DNA from: an uncultured Gammaproteobacteria bacterium
GTDB lineage: Bacteria > Pseudomonadota > Gammaproteobacteria > Arenicellales > JAANXG01
Direction of reading: 5' to 3'
Length of the DNA stretch: 35,839 nt
Assembly: GCA_947259875.1 (NCBI GenBank)
Contig: CAMYNX010000005.1
Coordinates: 1-35,839 of the forward strand
The position numbers and the translations under genes were made by a program. The notes under the pieces were generated by a model. That model did no database searches and was not told where the DNA came from. It saw nothing but the letters and a program-made list of their open reading frames with translations. This document shows, piece after piece, positions 1-9,437 of the stretch; the stretch's first letter is position 1; each line of letters begins with the position of its first letter.

Positions 1-411
1 TCGGCCCTAATGGCCTTAAGAAGAGCCGAGATGACCCTCAACGAGGCATCCGATCAGTGGTTCATCGACCATTTTCAATCTTCGGGTTCGCTGATGCGCG
101 GTGACTATGAGGCCTGCTTGCGGTGTTGGCGGTCTGTTTTCCCGCCTGATCAGATCTTGGCTTTGCGGTACGAGATGTTATGCGACAACCCGCTCAGGAT
201 GCTGGAGCAATGTACCGCCCATCTGGCTATCGACCAAGATTTCTATAGTCCCTGGCCCCGCGATGCGCTGACAGAAAAGGTCTTGGCCGGCCCAGGATAT
301 CCTATACGTCCGGCACTCTTGCCTCTTATTAACGAAATATACGATCCCGAGATAATATCCCTCAGCCATTACCTAGGTTGGGATCTCGCTGATTGGTTAT
401 CTTGCACGTAA
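1..411 (+). CDS. Sulfotransferase, 5'-truncated by window edge
   Basis: The reading frame is open from the first base, so the N-terminal half, including the PAPS-binding P-loop, lies outside the window. The visible 136 residues match the C-terminal part of Sulfotransfer_1-type enzymes: a helix, then GDYEACLRCWRSVFP, then LALRYEMLCDNP, corresponding to the usual GxY...L.RW...FP...LL.YEDL..DP pattern. The end, HYLGWDLADWL, fits the terminal helix of the family. Such enzymes move a sulfuryl group from PAPS to a hydroxyl or amine, here presumably on a sugar. It is the first of six sulfotransferase loci in the window. Family assignment is fairly firm; the acceptor is unknown. Confidence 0.7.
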   Translation, partial: SALMALRRAEMTLNEASDQWFIDHFQSSGSLMRGDYEACLRCWRSVFPPDQILALRYEMLCDNPLRMLEQCTAHLAIDQDFYSPWPRDALTEKVLAGPGYPIRPALLPLINEIYDPEIISLSHYLGWDLADWLSCT

Positions 412-540
412 TTCGATGGGCTACTCGGCCCGATAGGTTATAAGGATAGCGTATCAGCGATGGCGGAATTGGCGTCGATGATCGGGTGCCACGAACGCGT
501 AACGACGGCTAACAGACGCCTGCAATCTGATGAAATCATC

Positions 541-1347
541 CTATAGCACAGGAGTGCGATTCGCCCATGCGTTTCGAAGTGTTCTCACAAAAAAGAAATT
601 TAAATAGTTTCTTAAGTCACGGATTTGGTCTTTTCTAAAGGTGCCGCTTTATTCCGACGATATACTCCGAGACACGACCACTTTTTCTTGCTCGTCCAGG
701 TCATATCCGATGTACCTCAGAATCGATTTCAGCGTCGATAGCTGAGCCTTGCTACTTCCTCCGCCCTTCGGCCCAACGAGATCTTCGAAAAGTACGAGCG
801 TACTATCCGACCAGTTTCTCCATCTGACAACCGACTCAAAACGCTCAGCGATTGGTAATAGGCGAGTAAAACCATTTTCCGGCCGGGGATCCATACCCTT
901 GATCGCGAGCACGAGCTGAGCGTCCATGTTTGGCAGTGCGGCGAAATGTTTGTGAAGGCGATGGTCTTTTTTACTTAGTACGAAATGAGTTAGGGAACAC
1001 ACTACTGCCCGGGGGTCACGCACTATGACGACCATCCTCATCTTTCTGCTTTCAAGAACGGCGCATGTCGCTTGCGAAAAAGGCAAATGCCCGTAAATAT
1101 ACATGGCAGGTTGGACTTTTTCGATCAGTTGTATGAAGTCAGATCGCTTTTTACGGTGCGGATCGCCAACACCGACTAGAATACTGCCAGCGGGATCGTC
1201 TCGGCCTTCCAAGGTTGTACTGGTAATTCTAATTCCGGCGCAAGTGTATCGCGTCAATCCCTCCAATACACGGTTGAGCAGATAAGTGCCTGCTTTTGGC
1301 AGGCTGTTAAGAAAAAGGGGAGGCAGCGTTGGTAGCATGGGTGACAT
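541..1347 (-). pseudogene. Sulfotransferase interrupted by an in-frame TAA
   Basis: The N-terminal part has the 5'-phosphosulfate loop (FLNSLPKAGTYLLNRVLEG) and the 3'-phosphate motif (VVIVRDPRAVVCSLTHF) of PAPS sulfotransferases. The frame reaches a TAA at 649-651, just after SRSISSE. Reading on in the same frame gives SGTFRKDQIRDLRNYL, the expected C-terminal signature of the family (compare S.TFRKG.IG.WRN.F), before a second stop at 541-543. The homology therefore runs through the stop, so this is a recent nonsense mutation or, less likely, readthrough. I chose the ATG at 1345-1347; the frame is open to a TTG at 1452 but that extension has no family features. No clear Shine-Dalgarno sequence precedes either start. 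Confidence 0.7.
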
Positions 1348-1698
1348 TTTTAGGCGGTATTGTTTCGGTAGCACGTCTGGGAATGCAGGTATAGTTCGGC
1401 ACTGACTGAAACACGCGAATCCAACGTGGCCGCAGACGATCGTTTCCGGCAAGTGCAGATTCCCTTCAAGCGAGTATTTTTTTATCGGCTGTCAAACATG
1501 AGTATAGGAATAAAACGATAGCGCCAACGGTTATCACGTTTCTGAATCGGGTTGGCATAATCGATTTTCTGGTTGTTGATACGTAATTGCCGTCGTCTCC
1601 TATCAAAAAGAATAAAGCCGAGTCTGGTATGATCGTGTCGAATCATTCGTCACCACCGCAAAGAATTACCTATGTGAAAAACGTCGTCAGCAGGTTAA

Positions 1699-2188
1699 TG
1701 TATTTTCTTAGGCTGCCAAGATCCCACACAGGATAGATTTGTCGGAAATACTATCAATGCACGAGCGTTGATGAAAGACCGACAACAACTTATCTCCCGC
1801 ATAAACACTATATTCGAACTGAAACTAGACTGTGTCTCGAATGATGTTAAAAACGCTGTAGCGACTTTTCTTCGAACTGACCTACGGCACCATAGTGACG
1901 GCAGCCAGCTAGTATCCACAGATCACAAAGTGCCCGCATGGATAATGGATAAGTTGAACTTGTCCAGGCACTGCGACGCAGAGCAACAGTCTGGAGGATA
2001 ACGCTTCTGATTTGTCAGTCGTCCTGGAATATGAGAAGACAAAAGAACTGTTTATGCCGCGTCTGGAGCTTGACGACGGCGTTATTCGGACATTGCAGAA
2101 AGATATTAGATGGGCCTTGCAGGCAGCTTTAGGTCAGAGATCAGCAGAGCAACCTGGACATAAGATCGCGGTTCAAGAATTGAAATAA
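1699..2188 (+). pseudogene. Broken reading frame of unknown family
   Basis: Two overlapping frames look like one protein split by a frameshift. The first is open from 1699 (ATG at 1771, MKDRQQLISRINTIFELKLD) to a stop at 1999-2001. The second is open from 1958 and continues with EYEKTKELFMPRLELDDGV to a stop at 2186-2188. Both parts have ordinary charged, helical composition and no long low-complexity stretches, which suggests former coding. An upstream frame ending near 1730 (RITYVKNVVSRLMYFLRLPR) could be another displaced piece. I do not recognise the family. It lies between a broken sulfotransferase and the autokinase gene, in an eroded part of the locus. Confidence 0.35.
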
Positions 2189-2258
2189 TTCCAGGTCCAC
2201 GGTGGCCGGCAACCGGAGTGACATTGAGTGTTTACAAACGCACATCTATACGGCTCCA

Positions 2259-4523
2259 TCATCCGTAGTTGTATTGATATTTATATCCATAACTTGACGC
2301 TTCTTTCATTCCATTGAATATCACTCCATTTACCCGCGCGCCGGCGTGACTGAATCTCTTCAGACTGGTCTCAACCTCCTGCATCGTTTGGCGCCCGGAA
2401 CGTACTACTAGAAAGTTGACACTCGAATTACGAGCGATAATAGTGGCGTCGGTCACGATGACTGGGGGGCTATCGATAATTACTACGTCGTATTCGCCGG
2501 ATAAATGTTTTATGAGTTCGGAGAAGCGGTCACTGGAGAGCATCTCGGACGGATATTTCGGTAATTCTCCGGCGGGCAGGAAGTCAAAGCTCTTGTTCTC
2601 CAAATCCATATTGCCCCGGTGTTGGTTTACGCAATGGGCCGCCGCGTAGAAATCGACCGTGCCGTCGATGACTTCGGATAAACCGGGCGACCGCGGCACG
2701 GCAAGATATTGGTGTAACGACGCTTTGCGAAAATCTGCGTCAATCAATAAGATCTTCTTCCCGCTGTTATTCATTAAATGCGCAAGATTAACCGCTATAA
2801 ACGATTTTCCCGCATTGGGTGCGGGGCTGCTAAGAGTGACAACGTTAGCGCCCGATTCCAGCAAAATGAATTGCAGTGCGGTACGCAGACTTCGAATTCC
2901 TTCTACTGCTGAGTCTTCTGGAAATCGCCCTGCTAGAATCACAGGAGCATCATCTTCTTTCTTTGCCAGGCCTTTCGATAGTTTGATCTGGGTACCGGAA
3001 TGCGGGATCACCGCATACACGGGCAGGTTTATCTGCTTCTCAAGACTTGCCGGGTCTTCCACCTGTGTATTTAGGCTTCCGGATACATAGGCGTAAACAA
3101 TCCCGATTAATGTGCCCAATAAAATGCCAGCGGAAATAAGCAGGAGTTTTTTGGGTTGATCGGGGATATTGGAAACTATCGCATTATCAATGATGCTTAC
3201 ATCGCTGACGATACCAGATTTTGCAATCTCCGTAGATTTCGCTTTATTCAGGACTAACAAGTAGATCTCGGTGGCCACTTTGACATCTCGGGAAACCCGC
3301 AATGCCTCAAGGGTTGCTCCAGGCAATTTATTCAAACGCTGATTGTAAAGTTTCCGTTCTGATTTGAGCTGCCTGATCTTTTGCTCGAGGGTCTTCATCG
3401 CCTCGTGCTCAGTAGTGAATTTTGTCTTGAGCTCAACACGCATCAGTTCCAGTTTGGATATTTGTGTCGCGATTTCGGCAAGCTTATCGAGTAAAGCTCT
3501 GTTATCTACTTCGAGATCGATACTGCCGAATTTAAGCCGATGGTCATTCAACTTAACCTCTGCGGTTTCGAGGTTTTCCTTGAGCAGGGGCAACTGGCTT
3601 TGCAAAAACTGGAGGGTGTTGACCACTTCCTCTGATTTGCGCGCGATGTCTTGACCCACATAGATTCGGGCGATGCTGTTCAGGATGGTGACGTTTTCCT
3701 CGGCGTCCGACCCCTCCAGGGACAGTTGAAGAATACCGGTTTTCAAGCCGATTTCCTTTATCGTCAAACGCTCTTGCAAATCATCAAAGCTTTGCATGTA
3801 CGATTTCTTCTGGACCTGAAATTGGGTACCCACCCCTGCTCGAAGAGCCGAGATCTCAATGCGCGCCGGTGATGCTTGGGCTTCATCGGCGCCGGATATC
3901 ACGAGCCGACCAACCTTACCTTCAGTTATCAAACGCCCGCTGGGATCGTAAAGAAAATAGTTCTCGCTCTCACCAACAACCAGTTTGAGCTCCTGATCAA
4001 GGTATAGTGGGGGAAGCTCAAGTTGGTTGATTTGTATAGACTCTCCGCCCCACGCAAAACTCGACAACCCCAACCAAGGTTCATTGAGCCCGTCAGAGGT
4101 CCTTTCGTGAATACGCGCAACGGCTCGTCCAAACAACGGAAAATATTTTGGTTGTGCAAAAATGTCTAGCCTATGGTCGTCAATGACCCTCGCTAGAACG
4201 CTATGGGACTTGATGATCTCGATCTCGGTGGCGGCAAGACTCGGCTCGGCAACGACAATGGATGAAATATCCTGTAGCGTATTTATGCCGCTCTCGTTCT
4301 GCTTGAGCTGAATTAGCACATTGGCTTGATAGATCGGCGTGGCGAGGAAGGCGTAAGAGGTAAATAACGCAAAAAACAAAAAAATGATTAACAAGATCTT
4401 CCACTTCAACCGCACCAAGGGCTGTAGGTAATCCCGTAGATCAACGCGGTGGTCATGCACAGGGCGCGGGCTTACCAATTCTGTTTTTAGTAATCTTGGG
4501 TCAGAGAGTTCCAATTTGGACAT
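2259..4523 (-). CDS. Wzc-like polysaccharide co-polymerase / tyrosine autokinase
   Basis: This 754-residue protein has the full architecture of proteobacterial Wzc/EpsG-type BY-kinases. An N-terminal Wzz domain starts with a membrane segment at about 42-60 (ILLIIFLFFALFTSYAFL). A long periplasmic part is rich in coiled coil (about 300-430), and a second membrane segment lies at about 459-480. The cytoplasmic kinase domain shows Walker A SPAPNAGKS (566-574), Walker A' ILLIDADFR (591-599) and Walker B DVVIID (679-684). The C-terminal tail SYGYKYQYNYG has five tyrosines, the autophosphorylation cluster. Such proteins control chain length and export together with Wza, and are dephosphorylated by the phosphatase encoded 52 bp upstream. 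Last gene of the minus-strand export run. Assignment is secure. Confidence 0.95.
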   Translation of the reverse strand: MSKLELSDPRLLKTELVSPRPVHDHRVDLRDYLQPLVRLKWKILLIIFLFFALFTSYAFLATPIYQANVLIQLKQNESGINTLQDISSIVVAEPSLAATEIEIIKSHSVLARVIDDHRLDIFAQPKYFPLFGRAVARIHERTSDGLNEPWLGLSSFAWGGESIQINQLELPPLYLDQELKLVVGESENYFLYDPSGRLITEGKVGRLVISGADEAQASPARIEISALRAGVGTQFQVQKKSYMQSFDDLQERLTIKEIGLKTGILQLSLEGSDAEENVTILNSIARIYVGQDIARKSEEVVNTLQFLQSQLPLLKENLETAEVKLNDHRLKFGSIDLEVDNRALLDKLAEIATQISKLELMRVELKTKFTTEHEAMKTLEQKIRQLKSERKLYNQRLNKLPGATLEALRVSRDVKVATEIYLLVLNKAKSTEIAKSGIVSDVSIIDNAIVSNIPDQPKKLLLISAGILLGTLIGIVYAYVSGSLNTQVEDPASLEKQINLPVYAVIPHSGTQIKLSKGLAKKEDDAPVILAGRFPEDSAVEGIRSLRTALQFILLESGANVVTLSSPAPNAGKSFIAVNLAHLMNNSGKKILLIDADFRKASLHQYLAVPRSPGLSEVIDGTVDFYAAAHCVNQHRGNMDLENKSFDFLPAGELPKYPSEMLSSDRFSELIKHLSGEYDVVIIDSPPVIVTDATIIARNSSVNFLVVRSGRQTMQEVETSLKRFSHAGARVNGVIFNGMKEASSYGYKYQYNYG

Positions 4524-4575
4524 ATGTCTGTACCGTCGTGCAAGGTTTCAATTGCATCTCAATTAGATCGATGTA

Positions 4576-5028
4576 TTACGGAGCCGTGAAAAGTCTTGGC
4601 AGCCATTCATTTACGCCGCGTTCGATTTGCGAAAGACTCGTCTCAAATATCTCTCTGGACTTGGAAAAAGGATCGCCAACTTCGAATCCACTCCACTTTC
4701 CCAATAGATGAACCCGTCCTCTTATACTCGGCATCATCTCCTCGACGGCTTTAACCTGCCATGTTTCCATCACCAGAATGAGATCGGATGTCCTAATAAA
4801 TTCTACGTTTACTTGACGTGCCCGATGTTCCGTGAGATCGATCCCGCGCTCACTCATGAGCTCTATAGCGGTAGGATCCGCCGGTTGACCCACCAAAGCC
4901 GACAGACCTGCTGACATGACATGCGTCTTTGGGGCACGTTGCCTAAGATGGCTGGAAAGCAGTCCTTCTGCCATAGGACTGCGACAAATATTCCCTACGC
5001 AAACCGCCAATATTTGTTCAAAGACCAT
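4576..5028 (-). CDS. Low-molecular-weight protein-tyrosine phosphatase (Wzb-like)
   Basis: The catalytic P-loop CVGNICRSP (C-x5-R, Cys10 in this numbering) sits at the N-terminus, and the general-acid aspartate lies in GDPF near residue 118, as in LMW-PTPs. At 150 residues the length fits the family. I chose the ATG at 5026-5028 because MVFEQILAVCVGNICRSP matches the usual family start; an in-frame ATG at 5077-5079 would add 17 residues and sit closer to the upstream stop. The expected substrate is the phosphotyrosine tail of the autokinase encoded immediately downstream; cycling of that tail drives polymerisation and export. Assignment from motif and context is strong. Confidence 0.93.
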   Translation of the reverse strand: MVFEQILAVCVGNICRSPMAEGLLSSHLRQRAPKTHVMSAGLSALVGQPADPTAIELMSERGIDLTEHRARQVNVEFIRTSDLILVMETWQVKAVEEMMPSIRGRVHLLGKWSGFEVGDPFSKSREIFETSLSQIERGVNEWLPRLFTAP

Positions 5029-5091
5029 GCATTCGTAGAAACTTCCCGGGAACAAATTTTTGATCCGGGAAAGGTGCATAAGACGCTGTTG

Positions 5092-6405
5092 TCAGATATC
5101 GTCTTCATCAATTCTATCAATGTTACGAGCTGACCCGGTTAAGTACCAAAGGGTGCGAACCGTTGGCAACAGTCGCTGTACAAAACGATCCCATCGCACA
5201 ATGCCCTTGGGCGCGGCGTAGACAACGTCGGAGGGTTGGATCGGGAAGCTAACCGCCAGCAACATGGCCTCCGCGGATGTCGCGTCCAGATGAAAAATGA
5301 TTGGCACCTGATCCTGCATGCGAAATACAAAAATCCGACTTGCATCAACACTCCTAAGATCCAATCCTCCTGCTCGTCCGACTACTTGGGAGAGTGTCAT
5401 GCCCCGAGTAGGCACATTAACAATGTTTGGCTCGTTGAACTCCCCCAACACGAATATGTGCTTGAGCCGCCGGTCCGGAAAATGGAGTACGTCGTCGTGC
5501 TTTAAGAGATAGTTCTGCCTTACATCCCCGTGTTCATACATAGCCACCAAATCGATCTCAAAACGTTTCCCCTGCCGACTCAAGCTGACACTTTCTTGAT
5601 CGGCAAATTGCGTGACGCCACCCATGAGGGATATCGCATCCAGTACTCTCACGGGTGATTCACCGAGCGGCAACACACCTCGATTCTCCACCTCACCAAA
5701 CAAATATGCCTTTTTGCTTCGGTAGGCAGATACTCTCACATCCAACTGTGGATTTGGCACGTATTTGGATAAACGTTTGATTATCTCGGCCCGAATCTCG
5801 GAAACGGTTTTTCCGGCGACCCGTACCAAGCCGATATGCGGAAAGTATATATTTCCCTCGCCATCGACAAGATGGCCCGTGGCCTTGGCACCGACCGGTT
5901 CTCCCGGGATTGTGGGCTCGGGGGCCGCGATGGCCAATTGCAGCTCAGGATGTCCCCAAACCGTTATGCTGAGAACATCATGGGGGCCGACACGGTACTC
6001 ATAAAGTGCCTCCTGCGGTAGTTGCCCGTTAGGCAGTCGATCCGCGGCCCGTGCCTTACGTTGAATCAGTTCTTGAACTACATCGGGCGTGATGCTTATG
6101 AATATCGGTTGCTCGAGACCCGGTTGTGCGGTCTCTGCCTCGGTTCCAGTACCTGCGGTCTCCGGTACCTTAGCGTCCGCCTCTGTTTTCGCAACGGGCT
6201 TTTGCGAGCCGTTTTTACTCAGCGCTTCCGAGTCGACAAACCAACTATCCATCTTTAAGGCAGTCGCACCTTGTGATTTTCTCTTTGCCGACGTGTCTAT
6301 GTCGATATAAACACCCGGAGCAAGAGAGCAAGCTTGTAGAAATATGGCAAGCGCCAGACACAAACACGCGACAAAACGATGCTGACTGTAATTTTTAAAA
6401 GACAT
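5092..6405 (-). CDS. Wza-like polysaccharide export outer-membrane lipoprotein
   Basis: The start is set by a GGAGG Shine-Dalgarno sequence at 6413-6417, seven bases before the ATG at 6403-6405; an upstream in-frame start at 6444 is therefore unlikely. The N-terminus is a lipoprotein signal with lipobox LQAC (Cys26). A linker rich in Glu, Ala and Thr follows, then the Poly_export domain (YEYRVGPHDVLSITVWGH at about 135-152) and at least two SLBB domains (AYLFGEVENRGVLPLGE and IFVLGEFNEPN). The C-terminal helix DRFVQRLLPTVRTLWYL could be the amphipathic outer-membrane helix. Wza proteins form the octameric export channel working with Wzc. The 437-residue length is longer than E. coli Wza, mainly through the N-terminal linker. 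Confidence 0.93.
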   Translation of the reverse strand: MSFKNYSQHRFVACLCLALAIFLQACSLAPGVYIDIDTSAKRKSQGATALKMDSWFVDSEALSKNGSQKPVAKTEADAKVPETAGTGTEAETAQPGLEQPIFISITPDVVQELIQRKARAADRLPNGQLPQEALYEYRVGPHDVLSITVWGHPELQLAIAAPEPTIPGEPVGAKATGHLVDGEGNIYFPHIGLVRVAGKTVSEIRAEIIKRLSKYVPNPQLDVRVSAYRSKKAYLFGEVENRGVLPLGESPVRVLDAISLMGGVTQFADQESVSLSRQGKRFEIDLVAMYEHGDVRQNYLLKHDDVLHFPDRRLKHIFVLGEFNEPNIVNVPTRGMTLSQVVGRAGGLDLRSVDASRIFVFRMQDQVPIIFHLDATSAEAMLLAVSFPIQPSDVVYAAPKGIVRWDRFVQRLLPTVRTLWYLTGSARNIDRIDEDDI

Positions 6406-6440
6406 GATTTTGCCTCCAGATCTCTTCGCAACCACGTCAC

Positions 6441-8465
6441 TCAAGGTTTGCGGATCTCGTAAATCCGCGCGTGAACATCCGCCGCGACTTCGCCCATGAC
6501 CTTGTCTTCTTGGTCGGTGATATCAATAAAACCGTTGGCCACGCTCTTGATAAAATTTCCATGGTTGCCACTAATTTCCTGATTTTTGAGCATGAAATAA
6601 AAGTTGCCGACCATGTAAGGGCGCTGCGCGAGGTCCGTGATGTAATCTTCATATAATCTGGCTCGAGTCAATGGATCCCGGCCGTTCACGTTCACCCTTA
6701 ACCCCCTACCCGGCACTGAGATTCCGTGCTCTCCTATCAGGATAGGCCGATTAGTCAATTTAGCAAGATGATCAAAGAATGCAACGTCGAATCGCGCCGT
6801 GTAATGATCGAATGAAGCCACATCGACATGGCGCCCATAGGCCTTGACTGCGGCATCTGACCACAGCCAACCGATATTATTTCCCAGATAAAGATGATTC
6901 GGATCGATCCTTTTTAGTGTCTGTGAGAGTATCCTGAAGTAACGCTCCGCCACGACGCCAACAAATGTCTCCATTTCTCGTCTTGCTTTCGCGGGCGGGC
7001 GTTTTAACTGTTTTGATCTACGCAATTCCTCAAAAGAGGAAGCATGTAGCCCCCACGACCTATTCAATCGACGCAAGCGACCGTCATACCGCTGTTGCAG
7101 CCAATTAACGAGTTCCCGCTTGATGGCCCAATCGTTTCCCTCCAACGCCATGATATCCCTGACTAGTTTCCAATCAAGAATCTCCTCATTGTTGACCATA
7201 TATCCTAGGAACCAGGGGTCCGCTTTGAGTCCTTTTTGTTCAATTTCCTTCCCTAAAAACCCGCTCAAGTTGTTCTCAAAATCGTCTTCGAAAACGTCCG
7301 GTATGGCATGACCTTTGTCTGCCAACGGCACCATTTTTAAGCCTTTTCGGAGACGCAGCACCACTGTATATGGCATGGGTTTTACTGCTCTGCCTTCATC
7401 CCACGCGGCCCTGGCGGTCCACTTGCCGAGTGTATTGAAGTTCCATTTGCTGATGCGGTGCAAACTGACCCGTAACCAAGGTTCGATATAGTTGTGGCCG
7501 AACTTCGCCTTCAGGTTTTCAATATAGAAATTTCCCGCTCTCGGCGGACAAGACTGCGTGTACGCTGCTCGCTGATGGGCCAACTCCTTGCTACGTCCCG
7601 GGTTGAGCACACTGTCCATCCCAAGTGCAAAGAATAGGTTCCCCTCTGGTGTGACGAACCACCACTTTCCCTTTATCTTTGACACCTGAAAAAAACCGGT
7701 GCCTATGAGTCCAAATTGTTCCTTCGAACCGGCCAAGCCCCCATATTGATCATGCGGATAGGGGAGTTGTGGGATTGGGTCGCTACTGCCAACGTCTCTT
7801 TTCCCTTGCATTGCCAGCTGATTTTTTGACGATATCTTGCTTTCCCAGGCCTCTCGCGTGTATTGACCGAAACAATCCACCCACGGTCTTTGGTGGGGGA
7901 TGTTCGACGCCTCGTTGTCGTCACCAATCTTCTCGCCTTGAAATACAACCTCGGATATTTGCAGATCCCGTTTCTTCTTAGGCACGTAAAACTCGAGTTC
8001 GACACTTCGCACCACCACCTTGGGGAGGTCCACAACTGCGGTGGGTTCCGAATCCTGATCCCAGAGCGTCGATGCGAGAAGTGAGTAGACCCCATTGGAT
8101 CCCTTTTCTTGTTTCCCCAATAACCGGATCCCGTAACGCCCGGCTCGGAATGAACGCGGAGTATCGCCCCTGTAAATCTCCAAGCCCGATAGTCTGACCT
8201 CACCGCCAAAATCGAACGCTATGCGGATCACCGCTCGTTTAGTTACCCGTGACCAGGAGTGCCTGCTGTGACCCGTGGTATCCCCGTCCAGCAACATCGC
8301 CTTGGAACTCTCACGGGATTGAAACCCTTCGAACGGAGTTTGGATGAGTTCAGCAGGGTCACGGATAAACTCATATCCTTTCGGCGCGACGTACGCCGCA
8401 GGTGCTCGCGACGAAAAGACTACGAAAGCCAATATCGTGAACGTCCCGATCCCACGTCCATTCAT
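6441..8465 (-). CDS. Secreted GH50/agarase-like glycoside hydrolase
   Basis: This 674-residue protein starts with a signal peptide ending near APAAY. Residues about 50-190 look like a discoidin/F5-8C-type beta-sandwich (SWSRVTKRAVIRIAFDFGG, LSGLEIYRG). From about 255 a clan GH-A barrel resembling GH50 agarases follows: KWWFVTPEGNLFFALGMDS, a probable acid/base glutamate in YMVNNEEILDW (E427) and a probable nucleophile in PILIGEHG (E579). It lies between a sulfotransferase gene (10 bp upstream) and wza, inside the export run. It probably trims or releases the polymer in the periplasm or outside. Substrate specificity cannot be read from sequence; a related GH-A family remains possible. Confidence 0.7.
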   Translation of the reverse strand: MNGRGIGTFTILAFVVFSSRAPAAYVAPKGYEFIRDPAELIQTPFEGFQSRESSKAMLLDGDTTGHSRHSWSRVTKRAVIRIAFDFGGEVRLSGLEIYRGDTPRSFRAGRYGIRLLGKQEKGSNGVYSLLASTLWDQDSEPTAVVDLPKVVVRSVELEFYVPKKKRDLQISEVVFQGEKIGDDNEASNIPHQRPWVDCFGQYTREAWESKISSKNQLAMQGKRDVGSSDPIPQLPYPHDQYGGLAGSKEQFGLIGTGFFQVSKIKGKWWFVTPEGNLFFALGMDSVLNPGRSKELAHQRAAYTQSCPPRAGNFYIENLKAKFGHNYIEPWLRVSLHRISKWNFNTLGKWTARAAWDEGRAVKPMPYTVVLRLRKGLKMVPLADKGHAIPDVFEDDFENNLSGFLGKEIEQKGLKADPWFLGYMVNNEEILDWKLVRDIMALEGNDWAIKRELVNWLQQRYDGRLRRLNRSWGLHASSFEELRRSKQLKRPPAKARREMETFVGVVAERYFRILSQTLKRIDPNHLYLGNNIGWLWSDAAVKAYGRHVDVASFDHYTARFDVAFFDHLAKLTNRPILIGEHGISVPGRGLRVNVNGRDPLTRARLYEDYITDLAQRPYMVGNFYFMLKNQEISGNHGNFIKSVANGFIDITDQEDKVMGEVAADVHARIYEIRKP

Positions 8466-8475
8466 CGATAACAGA

Positions 8476-9312
8476 TCATTCTAGCCAGTGACTCAAATCC
8501 TTATCCAACAACCTCCCGACTTGTCTCACGTCGCCCTCGTAGAACTCGACCAATCGCGATCGCTCCGAATCGGTGATTGCACCTTGTTTTTCCTCGGTGT
8601 TCATCGGCCGATAAAGCATTTGCAGGAACAGCGGAGAATTTTGAAATCTCCCTATCAAACGTATGTGACCTTTTTTTCGCAGCAACACCGCCACTTTCTT
8701 TGTTAGTGTGGCTAACCAAAAGACTCTTGGTATGGAGGCCGGAAATACACTCTTTTTTCCGTCTGCGTGGTTGTAGGTGGCGTTAACTCCCAAATACTCA
8801 TAAAGGTTTTTTGCAAATTGGGTCGGATTGTCCTGGAGGTCATCGTACATCAGGATGCGAAATCGATCGACACCGAATCTATCGAGATACATTTGCACAT
8901 GCTTCAGGTACTTACCCCTATTCAAGATTTCCGGATTCGCCTCCATGGTGCTGAAGAAATCCGGACGCGCGATGCCGTTCCTGATTTTGAAGTGGTAGCC
9001 CGAGATAGCCCGGTCGATCGGGTTCCTCAAACACGCGAATAATTTGACCCCGGGGAGATCACGGTCGATACGATTCAATGCTTTCGCGGAATAGAGATAG
9101 CGCGGCGACAGTTCGCCCAAGGCCTTACAATTATCACCGGCCGGCGTGAAAAATGACGAATACCACGCGAGCCCTTTGTCGTAATAATCGTCAAAAAAAT
9201 GTATTTCTTTGACGCTGGGCACATAGACCTCGGGATGGGCGGCAAGAGTTCTGTACATCCATGTCGAACCGGTTTTCGCGGCGCCGACGAAAAGAAAATT
9301 GGGTAATTTCAT
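8476..9312 (-). CDS. PAPS-dependent sulfotransferase
   Basis: This 278-residue, single-domain sulfotransferase is of the heparan-sulfate-sulfotransferase-like type. The 5'-PSB loop is FLFVGAAKTGSTWMYRTLAA at the N-terminus, and the 3'-phosphate site is FACLRNPIDRAISGYHF. PEVYVPSVKEIHFFDDYYDKG after the P-loop is the typical substrate-side segment, and MYDDLQDNPTQFAKNLYEYLGV matches the LR.YEDL..DP..... pattern. No signal peptide, so it acts in the cytoplasm. It appears to open the minus-strand run with the hydrolase, Wza, phosphatase and autokinase. Both cofactor motifs are intact, so it is probably active; the acceptor sugar is unknown. Confidence 0.9.
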   Translation of the reverse strand: MKLPNFLFVGAAKTGSTWMYRTLAAHPEVYVPSVKEIHFFDDYYDKGLAWYSSFFTPAGDNCKALGELSPRYLYSAKALNRIDRDLPGVKLFACLRNPIDRAISGYHFKIRNGIARPDFFSTMEANPEILNRGKYLKHVQMYLDRFGVDRFRILMYDDLQDNPTQFAKNLYEYLGVNATYNHADGKKSVFPASIPRVFWLATLTKKVAVLLRKKGHIRLIGRFQNSPLFLQMLYRPMNTEEKQGAITDSERSRLVEFYEGDVRQVGRLLDKDLSHWLE

Positions 9313-9437
9313 TTATATCGACGTATCGACGTATCTAAGTGAATCATAGGTATATTCCGCCGTGACAATATTTCCACTGTGCGGTTATACGCAATTATAG
9401 CCAACGGAACGGAAGCAGTAGACAATGAGACCTACAA

